Of a DNA stretch of 64,000 nt, positions 48,668 to 58,159 are shown in pieces. The DNA is taken from NCBI RefSeq assembly GCF_001905545.1, contig NZ_LIPD01000009.1, forward strand, positions 399,576 through 463,575. The letters are read 5' to 3'. How positions within the stretch are numbered: the stretch's first letter is position 1; every line of letters begins with the position of its first letter. The notes under the pieces were generated by a model. It was not told the origin of the DNA. It did no database searches and saw nothing but the letters and a program-made list of their open reading frames with translations. The translations under genes and the position numbers were made by a program. Source of the stretch: Streptomyces sp. CB02056. Lineage in GTDB: Bacteria; Actinomycetota; Actinomycetes; Streptomycetales; Streptomycetaceae.

Positions 48668-49432
48668 TCACATGTGGGTGCCGCCGTCGATGCGCAGCTC
48701 GGTACCGGTGACGAAGGCGCCGTCGTCGGAGGCGAGCATGGCGATCACGCCGGCCACCGTCTCCGGGCCGGCGAAGCCCTGGCCGAGGGCGGGGGAGAGC
48801 TTGGCCAGCAGGCTGAAGTCGGCGTCGGCGGGCAGGCCAGGGTTGTGGGTCATGCCGCTGTCGATGCTGCCCGGCGCGACGCAGACCGCGCGCAGGCCCT
48901 GCTTCGAGTACTCCGAGGCGATGGCGTGGGTGAAGGACTGGATGCCGCCCTTGGTCGCGGCGTACGCGGCCATGTACGGGTGGGCGAAGCTCGCGGAGGT
49001 GGAGCTGAAGTTGACCACCACGCCCCGGCCGCCCGCGAGCAGCGTGGGGAGCGCCTCGCGGGTCATCAGGAAGGTGCCGGTCAGGTTCACCGCGAGGAGC
49101 TTGTTCCAGAACTCCAGGCTGGTCTCGTGGGTGTGCGAGGAGCGGAGGATGCCGGCCGCGTTGACCAGCACGTCCAGGCCGCCCAGGCCGGTGGTCGCCT
49201 CGGCGACGCCCGCGACGACGGCCGCCTCGTCCGAGATGTCCAGGACCTGAATGGTCAGGCGGTCCGCGGTGCCCTCGGCGGTGGCGCGGTCCAGGGTCTT
49301 CTTCAGGCCGTCCTCGTTGACGTCGACGGCGACGACCTTCCCGCCCTCGGCGAGGATCCGGTGCACGGTGGCCTGGCCGATGCCCGAGCCGCCGCCGGTG
49401 ATCAGGACGTTCCGTCCGCTGAAGCGCTCCAT
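48668..49432 (-). CDS. Short-chain dehydrogenase/reductase (3-oxoacyl-ACP reductase-like)
   Basis: ATG 49432 gives 254 aa with GGAG before it. Motifs: TGGGSGIG (12-19), NAAG in VLVNAAGIL, the Ser of VNFSSTSASF, YAATKGG (catalytic Tyr/Lys), and a C-terminal DGGTHM that resembles the tetramer interface of classical SDRs. Divergent TetR gene with shared operators suggests that the TetR controls it. Substrate unknown. Confidence 0.9.
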   Translation of the reverse strand: MERFSGRNVLITGGGSGIGQATVHRILAEGGKVVAVDVNEDGLKKTLDRATAEGTADRLTIQVLDISDEAAVVAGVAEATTGLGGLDVLVNAAGILRSSHTHETSLEFWNKLLAVNLTGTFLMTREALPTLLAGGRGVVVNFSSTSASFAHPYMAAYAATKGGIQSFTHAIASEYSKQGLRAVCVAPGSIDSGMTHNPGLPADADFSLLAKLSPALGQGFAGPETVAGVIAMLASDDGAFVTGTELRIDGGTHM

Positions 49433-49488
49433 GGTGGTACTCCGTTCGTTCGTGGTCTCTCGACCTCGGGAGCCACGGTACGCCTGAG

Positions 49489-49557
49489 TGGCACATTGTG
49501 CCAAAAGGGCTGGACGTGCCAGATCGTCGTGACGTGCCACCTTGGCATGCGTCCGCG
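49489..49557. promoter_or_regulatory. TGGCAC operator array between SDR and TetR genes
   Basis: TGGCACA-T-TGTGCCA (49489-49503) is a perfect 7-bp dyad. ACGTGCCA recurs at about 49514 and 49532, followed by TGCCACCTTGGCA, so four half-sites line up over the divergent promoters. Likely the TetR binding sites. Confidence 0.65.
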
Positions 49558-49569
49558 TAGGCTGGCCCT

Positions 49570-50190
49570 GTGACCGGACGCCCGACCCTGACCCAGCGCC
49601 GCCGTGAGGCCACCCGACTGGAGATCGCCCGTACCGCCGCCGCGCTCTTCGCCGAGCGGGGGGCCGAGGCGACCACCGCCGAGGAGATCGCCCTCGCCGC
49701 GGGCATCTCGCTGCGCACCTTCTACCGGTACTTCTCCGTCAAGGAGGACGCCGTCGCCCCGCTGCTCGCGTCGGGCGGGCAGGAGTGGGTGGAGCTGTTT
49801 GCGGCGAGCCCGGCCGACCTGCCGCTGCGCGAGGCGCTGGAGCGTGCGGCGGTCGCGTCGCTGACCCCGGCCGACGAGGCGCGGGCGGAGATGATGCGGT
49901 GGGCCCGCTGCCTGCTGCGCGACCCGAAGCTGAGCGCCACCTGGCAGCGGGTCCACGCCGACTCGGAGGCGCGGCTGCGGGTCGCCCTCACCGAGCGCTG
50001 CCCGGACGGCACCGACCCGCTGGAGATCCGGCTGGCCGCCGCCGCCGCGACCGCGGCGATCCGGGTGGCCCTGGAGCAGTGGGCGTCCTCCGAGGCGCCC
50101 CTCGCCGGTCCGGGGTCCCCGCAGGACCTCGGCGCGCGCTGCATGCGCGAGCTCACGGCGGGGCTGCGGCTCTGGGAGCGGGTGGGCTGA
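49570..50190 (+). CDS. TetR-family transcriptional regulator
   Basis: GTG 49570 gives 206 aa. HTH: RLEIARTAAALFAERGAEATTAEEIALAAGISLRTFYRYFSVKEDAV, with the family-typical LRTFYRYF recognition helix. The C-terminal domain (about 75-206) has CLLRDP and an MRELTAGL tail. It is divergent from the SDR and its mRNA seems leaderless (TAGGCT at 49558-49563). It ends in a dyad. Confidence 0.92.
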   Translation: MTGRPTLTQRRREATRLEIARTAAALFAERGAEATTAEEIALAAGISLRTFYRYFSVKEDAVAPLLASGGQEWVELFAASPADLPLREALERAAVASLTPADEARAEMMRWARCLLRDPKLSATWQRVHADSEARLRVALTERCPDGTDPLEIRLAAAAATAAIRVALEQWASSEAPLAGPGSPQDLGARCMRELTAGLRLWERVG

Positions 50191-50207
50191 GCCCGGGCGC
50201 AGCCCAC
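50182..50207 (+). terminator. Hairpin over the TetR stop codon
   Basis: GTGGGCT (50182-50188) pairs with AGCCCAC (50201-50207); the TGA stop lies in the stem-proximal region. Confidence 0.55.
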
Positions 50208-50239
50208 CCCGCCCGCTCCGGCTGACGGAGGACGGCCGA

Positions 50240-50302
50240 CCGCTGACAGATGTCAGATGACAACTTTCGAAATCTGTTATCTGAACGTTGTCATCTGTCA
50301 GC
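50240..50302. repeat. CTGTCAG/ACAG inverted-repeat cluster
   Basis: CAGATGACAAC (50254-50264) pairs perfectly with GTTGTCATCTG (50287-50297), and CTGACAGATG with CATCTGTCAG outside. The centre ACTTTCGAAATCTG is the same as in the 42.36 kb palindrome. It lies between the TetR gene and the esterase gene. Confidence 0.85.
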
Positions 50303-50451
50303 CCGGCTCCCCGTCACCTCCCAGCCGCGGTCAGCTTCCTCCCAGCTGGCGTTAGGGTTGGTCCTCGCGCCCCGGCCGGGGAACCGGGGTGACCTCCTCG
50401 GATGTCCCCAGCGGAGGGGACTGGAGTTCGAGGCGTGGGAGCAAGCGGGAC

Positions 50452-51594
50452 ATGGGTCTGACGAGCCACAAGGTGCTGGCGCTGACCGCACTGATCGCGG
50501 TCGTGATGATGGTCGGCACGGTCTGGCTGTGGCCCAGACTCGCGAAGAAGACCTGGCAGTCGGTGCTCGGCCGGATCGGCGCGCTGCTCGCCACCCAGCT
50601 CGCGGTGCTCGCCGCGCTCGGCCTGGTCGCGAACAACTACTTCGCCTTCTACAGCAGTTGGGACGACCTGCTGGGCACCGGCGACACCGGCCCGGTGGTC
50701 ATCCATAACAAGGCGGACGCCTCCGGTCGGCTGATGGTGGAGACGATGGGCCAGGCCGCGGTCAAGGGCGGTGGCGCGATGGGCCGCGAGCCCGCCCAGT
50801 CCGGCGAGATCCGCAAGGTCCGGATAGACGGCGCGGCCAGCCGGCTGTCCACCGAGGGCTACGTCTACCTGCCCCCGCAGTACTTCCAGCCGGAGTACGC
50901 CCAGAAGCAGTTCCCGGCCGTGATCGTCAGCACCGGATTCCCAGGAATCGCCGAGAACCTGATCACCCGCTTCAACTACCCGGGCGCCGCGCTCAAGCTG
51001 CTGCAGGAGGGGCGGATGCAGCCGACCGTCATGGTCCTGGTGCGCCCCTCGCCCGCGCTGCCCCAGGACACCGAGTGCGAGGACGTCCCGAACGGCCCGC
51101 AGTCCGACACCTACTTCACCAAGGACGTGCCCTCGGCGATCCAGGCCAGCTACCGGGTCTCCACCGACCCGCAGGCCTGGGCCTTCATGGGCAACTCGAC
51201 CGGCGGCTACTGCGCGCTCAAGCTGGCCATGCGCCACCCGGACGTCTTCCCGACCGCCGTCGCCCTCTCCGCCTACTACGACGCCGCCGACGACCCGACC
51301 ACGGGCGACCTCTTCGGGGGCAGCAAGCAGCGCCGCGACGAGGCCAACCTGCTGTGGCGGCTGAAGAACCTGCCGCAGCCGAAGGTGTCCGTGCTGCTGG
51401 CCGGCACCAAGAAGGGCGACGGCGACTACCGGCAGCAGACCGAGGCCTTCGTCGACGGGGTGCAGAGCCCGATGAAGGTCTCGTACAGCATGCTGGAGAA
51501 CGGCGGCCACAACTTCGAGACCTGGAGCGCCCTGCTGCCCTCCTCGCTGGAGTGGCTGTCCCAGCACCTCAAGGTGCCGAACCAGTCCGCATGA
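50452..51594 (+). CDS. Membrane-anchored alpha/beta-hydrolase (esterase D/mycolyl-transferase-like)
   Basis: ATG 50452 gives 380 aa. Two N-terminal hydrophobic helices (about 9-30 and 41-66) precede an extracellular alpha/beta-hydrolase of the Fes/antigen-85 type: nucleophile GNSTGG, VVAL/DAAD stretch and GGHNFETW (catalytic His), with a Cys pair in PQDTECEDVPNG. It probably acts at the outer face of the membrane on an ester substrate. Alternative start at GTG 50389 adds 21 residues. A strong hairpin follows. Confidence 0.82.
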   Translation: MGLTSHKVLALTALIAVVMMVGTVWLWPRLAKKTWQSVLGRIGALLATQLAVLAALGLVANNYFAFYSSWDDLLGTGDTGPVVIHNKADASGRLMVETMGQAAVKGGGAMGREPAQSGEIRKVRIDGAASRLSTEGYVYLPPQYFQPEYAQKQFPAVIVSTGFPGIAENLITRFNYPGAALKLLQEGRMQPTVMVLVRPSPALPQDTECEDVPNGPQSDTYFTKDVPSAIQASYRVSTDPQAWAFMGNSTGGYCALKLAMRHPDVFPTAVALSAYYDAADDPTTGDLFGGSKQRRDEANLLWRLKNLPQPKVSVLLAGTKKGDGDYRQQTEAFVDGVQSPMKVSYSMLENGGHNFETWSALLPSSLEWLSQHLKVPNQSA

Positions 51595-51630
51595 GCCTGA
51601 CCGGCCGGGCCTGACCGAACGGGCCTGAAC

Positions 51631-51684
51631 GACCGAACGACCGAACCCCCGGAGCCATGGCACCGGGGGTTCGGTCATTCGGTC
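51631..51684. terminator. Very long bidirectional hairpin (21 of 22 bp)
   Basis: GACCGAACCCCCGG (51639-51652) pairs perfectly with CCGGGGGTTCGGTC (51663-51676); GACCGAA further out pairs with TTCGGTC after one mismatch. Between the convergent esterase and MoaF-like genes. Confidence 0.9.
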
Positions 51685-51741
51685 ATGCGGTCGGTCCGGT
51701 CGTTCAGGAGCCGTACGGCCCCCGCGCGGCGGTCCCGCCGC

Positions 51742-52071
51742 TCAGGCCACCCGCTCCAGCGTCCCGGTGTGCAGCTGGCCGACCCGGCCGCCCTCGCCCT
51801 CGAAGGTCCAGAAGGCCCGCACGGTCAGCCTGCCGAGGTCCATCACGTGGCTGACGGTGATCCCGCTCTGCTCGGTCCAGCTGACGAAGTAGATCGAGGG
51901 CGCGACCTCGGCGACGTGCAGGCGCACGTCCTCCCACTGGCCCGCCGACTCGCCGAGGCCCTCCCAGCGCAGCCGCGTGCCGTCGGCCGAGTAGGTGTTG
52001 CGGAAGGCCGCGCCGTTGTCGACCCGGAAGAGGTAGGTGCGGCCGGCGAAGGCGGGCAGGGGCGCGGTCAT
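51742..52071 (-). CDS. MoaF-related beta-barrel protein
   Basis: This 109-aa protein shows the MoaF N-terminal pattern (AGRTYLFRVDNGAAFRNTYSADGTRLRWEGL, PSIYFVSWTEQSGITVSHVMDLG). MoaF domains form small lipocalin-like barrels associated with molybdenum cofactor genes in some bacteria, but the role here is unknown. It stands alone and is divergent from the lipase gene. Calls rest on pattern memory. Confidence 0.75.
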   Translation of the reverse strand: MTAPLPAFAGRTYLFRVDNGAAFRNTYSADGTRLRWEGLGESAGQWEDVRLHVAEVAPSIYFVSWTEQSGITVSHVMDLGRLTVRAFWTFEGEGGRVGQLHTGTLERVA

Positions 52072-52269
52072 GGTGGGGCGGGTCCTCGTCTCTGTCAGGT
52101 CGTGGCGAGCACCCGGTCGGGCTCGCCGCTCTTGTGCACGGCGGATGATGTCAGGCTTCCAATTTATCCGACCGGGCGCACTCGGTCAGGCAAAGGCCAC
52201 GGTACGGTCCGCCACCACGCGGCGGCCCGGGTGTGCGACCGGCACATGGGCAGGGCCGCGCGCCGGCCC

Positions 52270-52275
52270 TAGCGT
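52270..52275 (+). promoter_or_regulatory. -10 box (TAGCGT) of a leaderless lipase transcript
   Basis: TAGCGT ends 6 nt before the ATG at 52282; no ribosome site precedes it. Confidence 0.4.
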
Positions 52276-52281
52276 CCGGCC

Positions 52282-53580
52282 ATGAGACGTACCCCCACAC
52301 GCCCCGGCCCCGCGAGACGCGTCCCCATCGCCCTCGCCGCCGTGCTCCTGACCCTCGCCGCCGCCCTGCTCGGCACCCCCACCGCCGCGCAGGCGGGTAC
52401 GGCCCGGGCCGCGGCCGCCGTCCCCCTCACCCTGGAAGCGACCTTCCCCGCCCCCGGCAACGGCTGGGCCAAGGTCGAGCGCTACCTCGACACCACCCCC
52501 GGCTTCGGCGCCGAGCAGTTCCCCGCCGACGGGCGCGGCGACCAGGACGGCGCCCGCCGGACGTACTTCGGCACCGGTCGGCCCTCCTCCGCCCGGTTCC
52601 TGCTCTACTCCGCCGGGGGCTGGGACACCGGCGCCCAGGCCACCCCCGTCCTGCTGGTCCACGGCGCCAACGACAACGCCGACCGGGCCTGGGCGAACCC
52701 GGGGGAGAGCGGCGCCTGCGGTGCCGCGAACTGCCCGTCCACCGGGCTCGCCCAGTACCTGGCCGGCACCGGCCACCGGGTCTTCGCGATCGGCTTCGCC
52801 CACAAGCACGGCGACAACCTGCTCCAGGCCCAGGCGGTCGGCGACGCAGTCGCGCTGATCCGGGCCCGGCTCGGGGTCCCCCAGGTCGACGTGGTGGCCT
52901 GGAGCAAGGGCGAGGTCGCCGCCCGGGCGTACGTGTCCTCGGTGAAGCCCTCCTGGGGGAGGGCGTACGCGGGCGACGTGCGCCGGCTGGTCACGCTGGG
53001 CGGGCCGCACGGCGGGCTCGACTACGTGTACGCGCACGGCTGGGACTTCGACCTGGTGACCTGGCCCGCCTGCGGCGGCACCGCCAACGCGCCGTCCCCG
53101 CACCTCTCCATGACCTGCTACGGCACGTACACCGCGCAGCCCTGCCTCGGGGTGCTGCCGAGCGGCGGCTACGACTGCTACCCGGGCCAGCGCCAGCTGC
53201 TCGCCCGCTGGGACGGCACCTACGGGGTGGACGGCAGTGCGCAGGACTGGTGGACCACCTACTACGGCGGCCAGGGCTTCTACACCTCCGGCCAGGGCAT
53301 CCAGGCGGCGATCGACGCGGGCTCGCTGATCGCCCCGCTCCGGCAGGCCGGCATCCCGGCCGCGGTGCGCACCTACCTGCTGGCGGGCGGGTCCGCCGAC
53401 ATCCCGGGCGTGCTCAACGAGGGCCGCGGGCCGAGCGACGGGCTGGTCTTCACCGCGAGCGCGCTGGACACCACCGGCATCGCGACGGTCGGCGGCACCC
53501 GGCTGCTCGGCGGCCTGAACCACCTGGAGCTCGCCTGGGCGCCGGACGCGGCGAGCCAGGTCAACGCCTGGCTGGGCTGA
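52282..53580 (+). CDS. Secreted alpha/beta-hydrolase lipase (AB hydrolase with WSKG nucleophile elbow)
   Basis: This 432-aa precursor has a signal peptide (MRRTPTRPGPARRVPIALAAVLL... likely cleaved after TAAQAG near residue 40). The alpha/beta-hydrolase core has PVLLVHGANDN, VDVVAWSKGE (nucleophile Ser in A-W-S-K-G, first Gly replaced), LVTLGGPHGG and the C-terminal NHLELA His. Several cysteines suggest disulphides. It resembles class 2 secreted lipases/cutinase-like Streptomyces enzymes. Confidence 0.82.
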   Translation: MRRTPTRPGPARRVPIALAAVLLTLAAALLGTPTAAQAGTARAAAAVPLTLEATFPAPGNGWAKVERYLDTTPGFGAEQFPADGRGDQDGARRTYFGTGRPSSARFLLYSAGGWDTGAQATPVLLVHGANDNADRAWANPGESGACGAANCPSTGLAQYLAGTGHRVFAIGFAHKHGDNLLQAQAVGDAVALIRARLGVPQVDVVAWSKGEVAARAYVSSVKPSWGRAYAGDVRRLVTLGGPHGGLDYVYAHGWDFDLVTWPACGGTANAPSPHLSMTCYGTYTAQPCLGVLPSGGYDCYPGQRQLLARWDGTYGVDGSAQDWWTTYYGGQGFYTSGQGIQAAIDAGSLIAPLRQAGIPAAVRTYLLAGGSADIPGVLNEGRGPSDGLVFTASALDTTGIATVGGTRLLGGLNHLELAWAPDAASQVNAWLG

Positions 53581-53718
53581 GCCTCAAGCCGGTCAACTCG
53601 GCTGCCGTACGGGGCCGTTGGTCGGCACCACGGCGGGTGCGGCGCCCCGCCCGCCACCGGCAGGACGGTCCCGTCGGCAGGGCCGACCCCGCCGACGGGA
53701 CCGCGCGGCCCACACGGC

Positions 53719-54501
53719 TCAGGAACCGGCGGCCGTCCCGGCCACCGTGATGTCGAACGGCTGCCGGTTGTTGCCCTCGTACCGGTCGTCCGCGCTGCGC
53801 ACCGCGACCGAGCCGCCGCTCAGCCTGCCCTCCGGCAGGTCCGGGGCGAGCCGGACCGGGATGAGGGCGGTCGCGCTGCGCCCCTCCCGCAGCCCGGGCG
53901 CGAACACGCACCGCACGACGCGGCCTCGGCTCACCACCTGGCAGGTGGACGGGAAGAACGGGCCCTCCGGGCTGACGCCCTCCGGCAGGGTGATCGCGAC
54001 CGTGAACGGGGAGGCGGTGGTCTCCGGGCCGCCGTTGCCGACGAAGGCGTGGATGGTGGTGGTGCCGCCGGGCGCGGCCGCGTCCGGGTCGATCCGGACC
54101 ACCTCCAGGTCGGAGTCGGACGGTCGCGCGGCGGCCTCGGCCGTCCCGGACCCGGCGGTGGACCCGGCCCCGGACCCGGCTCCGGGCTTGGCCGGGGCCG
54201 GCAGGGTCGAGGCGGTGGGCGTCGCCGGTGCGGGCAGGGTGGACGGCGAGGGCGCACCGGCCGCGACGACCTCCACGGCGGGCCGGGGCTCGGGCCGCCG
54301 CAGCGCCCAGACCGGGTCGGTGGCCAGTACCGTCACCGCGCACCCCGCCGCCACGGCCGCGACCAGCCCGGCCCCGCCGAACCCCCGGCCCCTCGCGGCG
54401 CGCCGTACGCCACCGGCCCGTACGCCATCGGTCCGGACCTCACCTCCCCGGACCCCACCGCCCCGCGCGCCCTCCCATGCGTCCCGGTACTGCTGCTCCA
54501 T
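53719..54501 (-). CDS. Secreted or membrane-anchored hypothetical protein
   Basis: This 260-aa protein has a basic N-terminus, one hydrophobic helix (about 42-62, GAGLVAAVAAGCAVTVLAT) and an outer part of a Pro/Ala/Ser linker (about 70-130) plus a beta-rich domain (about 135-260, TTTIHAFVGNGGPETTASPFTVAITLP, CQVVSRGRVVRCVFAPGL) like DUF11-type extracellular repeats. Two Cys may bond. It sits between the lipase and IclR genes with no clear operon link. Function unknown. Confidence 0.65.
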   Translation of the reverse strand: MEQQYRDAWEGARGGGVRGGEVRTDGVRAGGVRRAARGRGFGGAGLVAAVAAGCAVTVLATDPVWALRRPEPRPAVEVVAAGAPSPSTLPAPATPTASTLPAPAKPGAGSGAGSTAGSGTAEAAARPSDSDLEVVRIDPDAAAPGGTTTIHAFVGNGGPETTASPFTVAITLPEGVSPEGPFFPSTCQVVSRGRVVRCVFAPGLREGRSATALIPVRLAPDLPEGRLSGGSVAVRSADDRYEGNNRQPFDITVAGTAAGS

Positions 54502-54675
54502 CCCCGCTCACCCTGCCCTCGCGTCCCGGCCGCCCGCGCCGTTGCGGGCCGCGTCGGCACCAGGGTGGCGGAGCCACCGCCGGAGCCGGGCGGCAACCCG
54601 CCCGTCGTCCGCCCGAACGGATGACGCGGCACGCCGTGCCAACCGGGTCGGCCGGCAAGGGTGGTTGACGTTCCG

Positions 54676-55473
54676 TCAGGGAGCGAGGACCTGGCCCAGC
54701 CGGGTCGCGATCTGGTGCATCACCGGTACCAGCGAGGCGGCTCCGGCCTGCTCCTCCAGGGCCCGGATGCGGGCCTCCGGGCCGGAGACCGAGAGCGCGG
54801 TGGGCGTCGGCGCGCCCGGGACGGCGAGCGCGATGCAGCGGACGCCGATCTCCTGCTCCTGGTCGTCGACCACGTAGCCGCGCTCGCGCGCCTCGGCGAG
54901 CTGGCGCATCAGCTCCTGCGGGTCGGTGACCGTGTACTCGGTGTGCGCGGGCAGCGGGTTGGGGCCGAGCACGGCGCGGGCCTCGTCCTCGGGAAGCTGG
55001 GCGAGCAGCGCCTTGCCGACGCCGGTGCAGTGCGGCTGCACCCGTCGGCCGACCTCGGTGAACATCCGCATCGAGCGGCGCGACTGCACCTGGCCGACGT
55101 ACACCACCTCGCCGCCCTCCAGCACCGCCAGGTTGGCGGTCTCGCCGGTGGCCTCCATGAGCTCGGCCAGGTACGGGCGGGCCCAGCTGCCGAGCAGCCG
55201 GCCGGCCGTCTCGCCGAGTCGGATCAGCCGGGGGCCGAGGGTGTAGCGGCGCGCGGTGTCCTGGCGGACATAGCCCTGCTGCACGAGGGTACGAACCAAC
55301 CGGTGGATGGTCGGCATCGGGAGGCCGGACGTGGTGGAGAGCTCGCTGAGGGTGGCCACGCCGCCGGAGTCGGCCAGCGCCTCCAGGAGTTGGAAGGCGC
55401 GTTCGACGGACTGCACGCCGCCGCCCGCGCGGTCGGCGCCTGTCGTCGATGCTGGGTCGGGGGTCGCAACCAC
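54676..55473 (-). CDS. IclR-family regulator (AllR-like) next to malate synthase
   Basis: GTG 55473 is chosen because AAGGAA lies 6 nt upstream; it gives 265 aa. The wHTH is VERAFQLLEALADSGGVATLSELSTTSGLPMPTIHRLVRTLVQQGY, the effector domain about 90-260 (GVGKALLAQLPEDEARAVLG, YVVDDQEQEIGVRCIALAVPG). In Streptomyces an IclR-type AllR beside aceB and purine genes represses allantoin/glyoxylate metabolism; the same neighbours (malate synthase, allophanate-related protein) are present, and the same palindrome recurs before the uricolytic genes. Confidence 0.88.
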   Translation of the reverse strand: MVATPDPASTTGADRAGGGVQSVERAFQLLEALADSGGVATLSELSTTSGLPMPTIHRLVRTLVQQGYVRQDTARRYTLGPRLIRLGETAGRLLGSWARPYLAELMEATGETANLAVLEGGEVVYVGQVQSRRSMRMFTEVGRRVQPHCTGVGKALLAQLPEDEARAVLGPNPLPAHTEYTVTDPQELMRQLAEARERGYVVDDQEQEIGVRCIALAVPGAPTPTALSVSGPEARIRALEEQAGAASLVPVMHQIATRLGQVLAP

Positions 55474-55519
55474 CGGCGTTTCCTTCACTGTCGGGGAGGA
55501 GTAGAGTCCCGGCGATCTC

Positions 55520-55574
55520 TTCAACAAACCGTTGAAATTCTGTATCGCGGAAACTAGTCTCCACCTTACAGAAT
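55520..55574. promoter_or_regulatory. Operator palindromes between iclR and malate synthase
   Basis: TTCAAC-AAACC-GTTGAA (55520-55536) is a perfect 6-bp dyad. It nearly matches the 63451-63466 palindrome (TTCAACAAA then two bases then GTTGA). ATTCTGTA (55537-55544) and TACAGAAT (55567-55574) form a second 8-bp dyad. Directly downstream GAGGAAGTTCCC is repeated in tandem (about 55603-55628). Likely IclR/AllR binding region. Confidence 0.65.
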
Positions 55575-55675
55575 CGAACTCGCCGACAGGCGGGTACCGA
55601 TCGAGGAAGTTCCCTGAGGAAGTTCCCACCGGAGCTCCCTCCGCCAGGCTCAACCGTCTTAGGAGTGTCCTGCTC

Positions 55676-57328
<1,653 letters not shown>

Positions 57329-57461
57329 TCCCGACCTGCCCGCCGGAGCCTGCCCGGCTGTAGTGCGCCGGCGGTCCACCACTCCGTTCCGTACGGCGAC
57401 GAATCCCACCTGTCCTCTCGTCGCCGTACGGAACGGTCTTGTCCACGTAAGGAGTTCACCC

Positions 57462-57863
57462 ATGGCGCGCATGTTCTTCAACGGCCAGGCAATGGTCGGC
57501 GGTCCCTTCCACGCGAAGGTCGCCGACTCGCTGATCGGGCCGGCCAGGACCGCCCCCGGCTACCGCTTCTTCTCCATCGACCACAGCGGCGGCACGGACG
57601 TCTGCCCGGGACTGCTGGCCGACCCGGAGGCGGACACCGCCATCGAGGGCGAGCTGTACGACATCCCCCTGGAGCGGTTGCGGGACGTCATCCTGCCGGG
57701 GGAGCCGCGGGAGCTGGAACTGGGCGTCATCGAGCTGGAGGACGGCTCCGCGTGCCTGTCCATGCTGCTCTCCCGGGGCGAGCTGGAGCGCGGCGTCCAC
57801 CGGGAGATCACCCACCACGGCGGCTGGCGCGCCTACCTGGCGTCGATCGGGCGCACGGCCTGA
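57462..57863 (+). CDS. Allophanate-hydrolase C-terminal-like (gamma-glutamylcyclotransferase-fold) protein
   Basis: ATG 57462, 8 nt after AAGGAG, gives 133 aa (MARMFFNGQAMVGGPFHAKVADSLIGPARTAPGYRFFSIDH...). The segment GELYDIPLERLRDVILPGEPRELELGVIELEDGS matches the C-terminal domain of allophanate hydrolase AtzF. Stand-alone versions occur in Streptomyces beside aceB. Allophanate derives from urea degradation, so a link to purine nitrogen recovery is plausible. It ends in a strong hairpin. Confidence 0.78.
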   Translation: MARMFFNGQAMVGGPFHAKVADSLIGPARTAPGYRFFSIDHSGGTDVCPGLLADPEADTAIEGELYDIPLERLRDVILPGEPRELELGVIELEDGSACLSMLLSRGELERGVHREITHHGGWRAYLASIGRTA

Positions 57864-57884
57864 CGGCTGCCGCCGGGTGCGCCG

Positions 57885-57919
57885 GCAGCCCCGGACCCTC
57901 GCCGTGGGTCCGGGGCTGC
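57885..57919. terminator. Strong hairpin after the AtzF-C-like gene
   Basis: Arms GCAGCCCCGGACCC (57885-57898) and GGGTCCGGGGCTGC (57906-57919) are perfect over 14 bp with a 7-nt loop. Confidence 0.85.
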
Positions 57920-57941
57920 GGTCCGCGCACCGGTGACGGCG

Positions 57942-58012
57942 AACAGACGACAGATAACAGGCGACAGATAACAGATAACAGATGACGAAAGTTGTCAGCT
58001 GTCATCTGTCCG
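57942..58012. repeat. CTGTCAG/ACAG inverted-repeat cluster
   Basis: Four ACAGATAACAG-type units are followed by GATGACGAAAGTTGTC and the inverted half AGCTGTCATCTGTC. ACAGATGAC (57978-57986) pairs with GTCATCTGT (58001-58009). Lies between convergent genes. Confidence 0.85.
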
Positions 58013-58159
58013 CCACTGTCGTCCGTCCGTCGCCCCGAGGTGCGCGGAGCCCGGGGGCGCACCGTCCCTGGGCGCCCCCGGAGTACGGGGTGGGCGTCGG
58101 ACCGGCCCCGGAGCGGACCGAACCGGCGCTAGACCGGACCGACCCAGACCGGACCGGCC

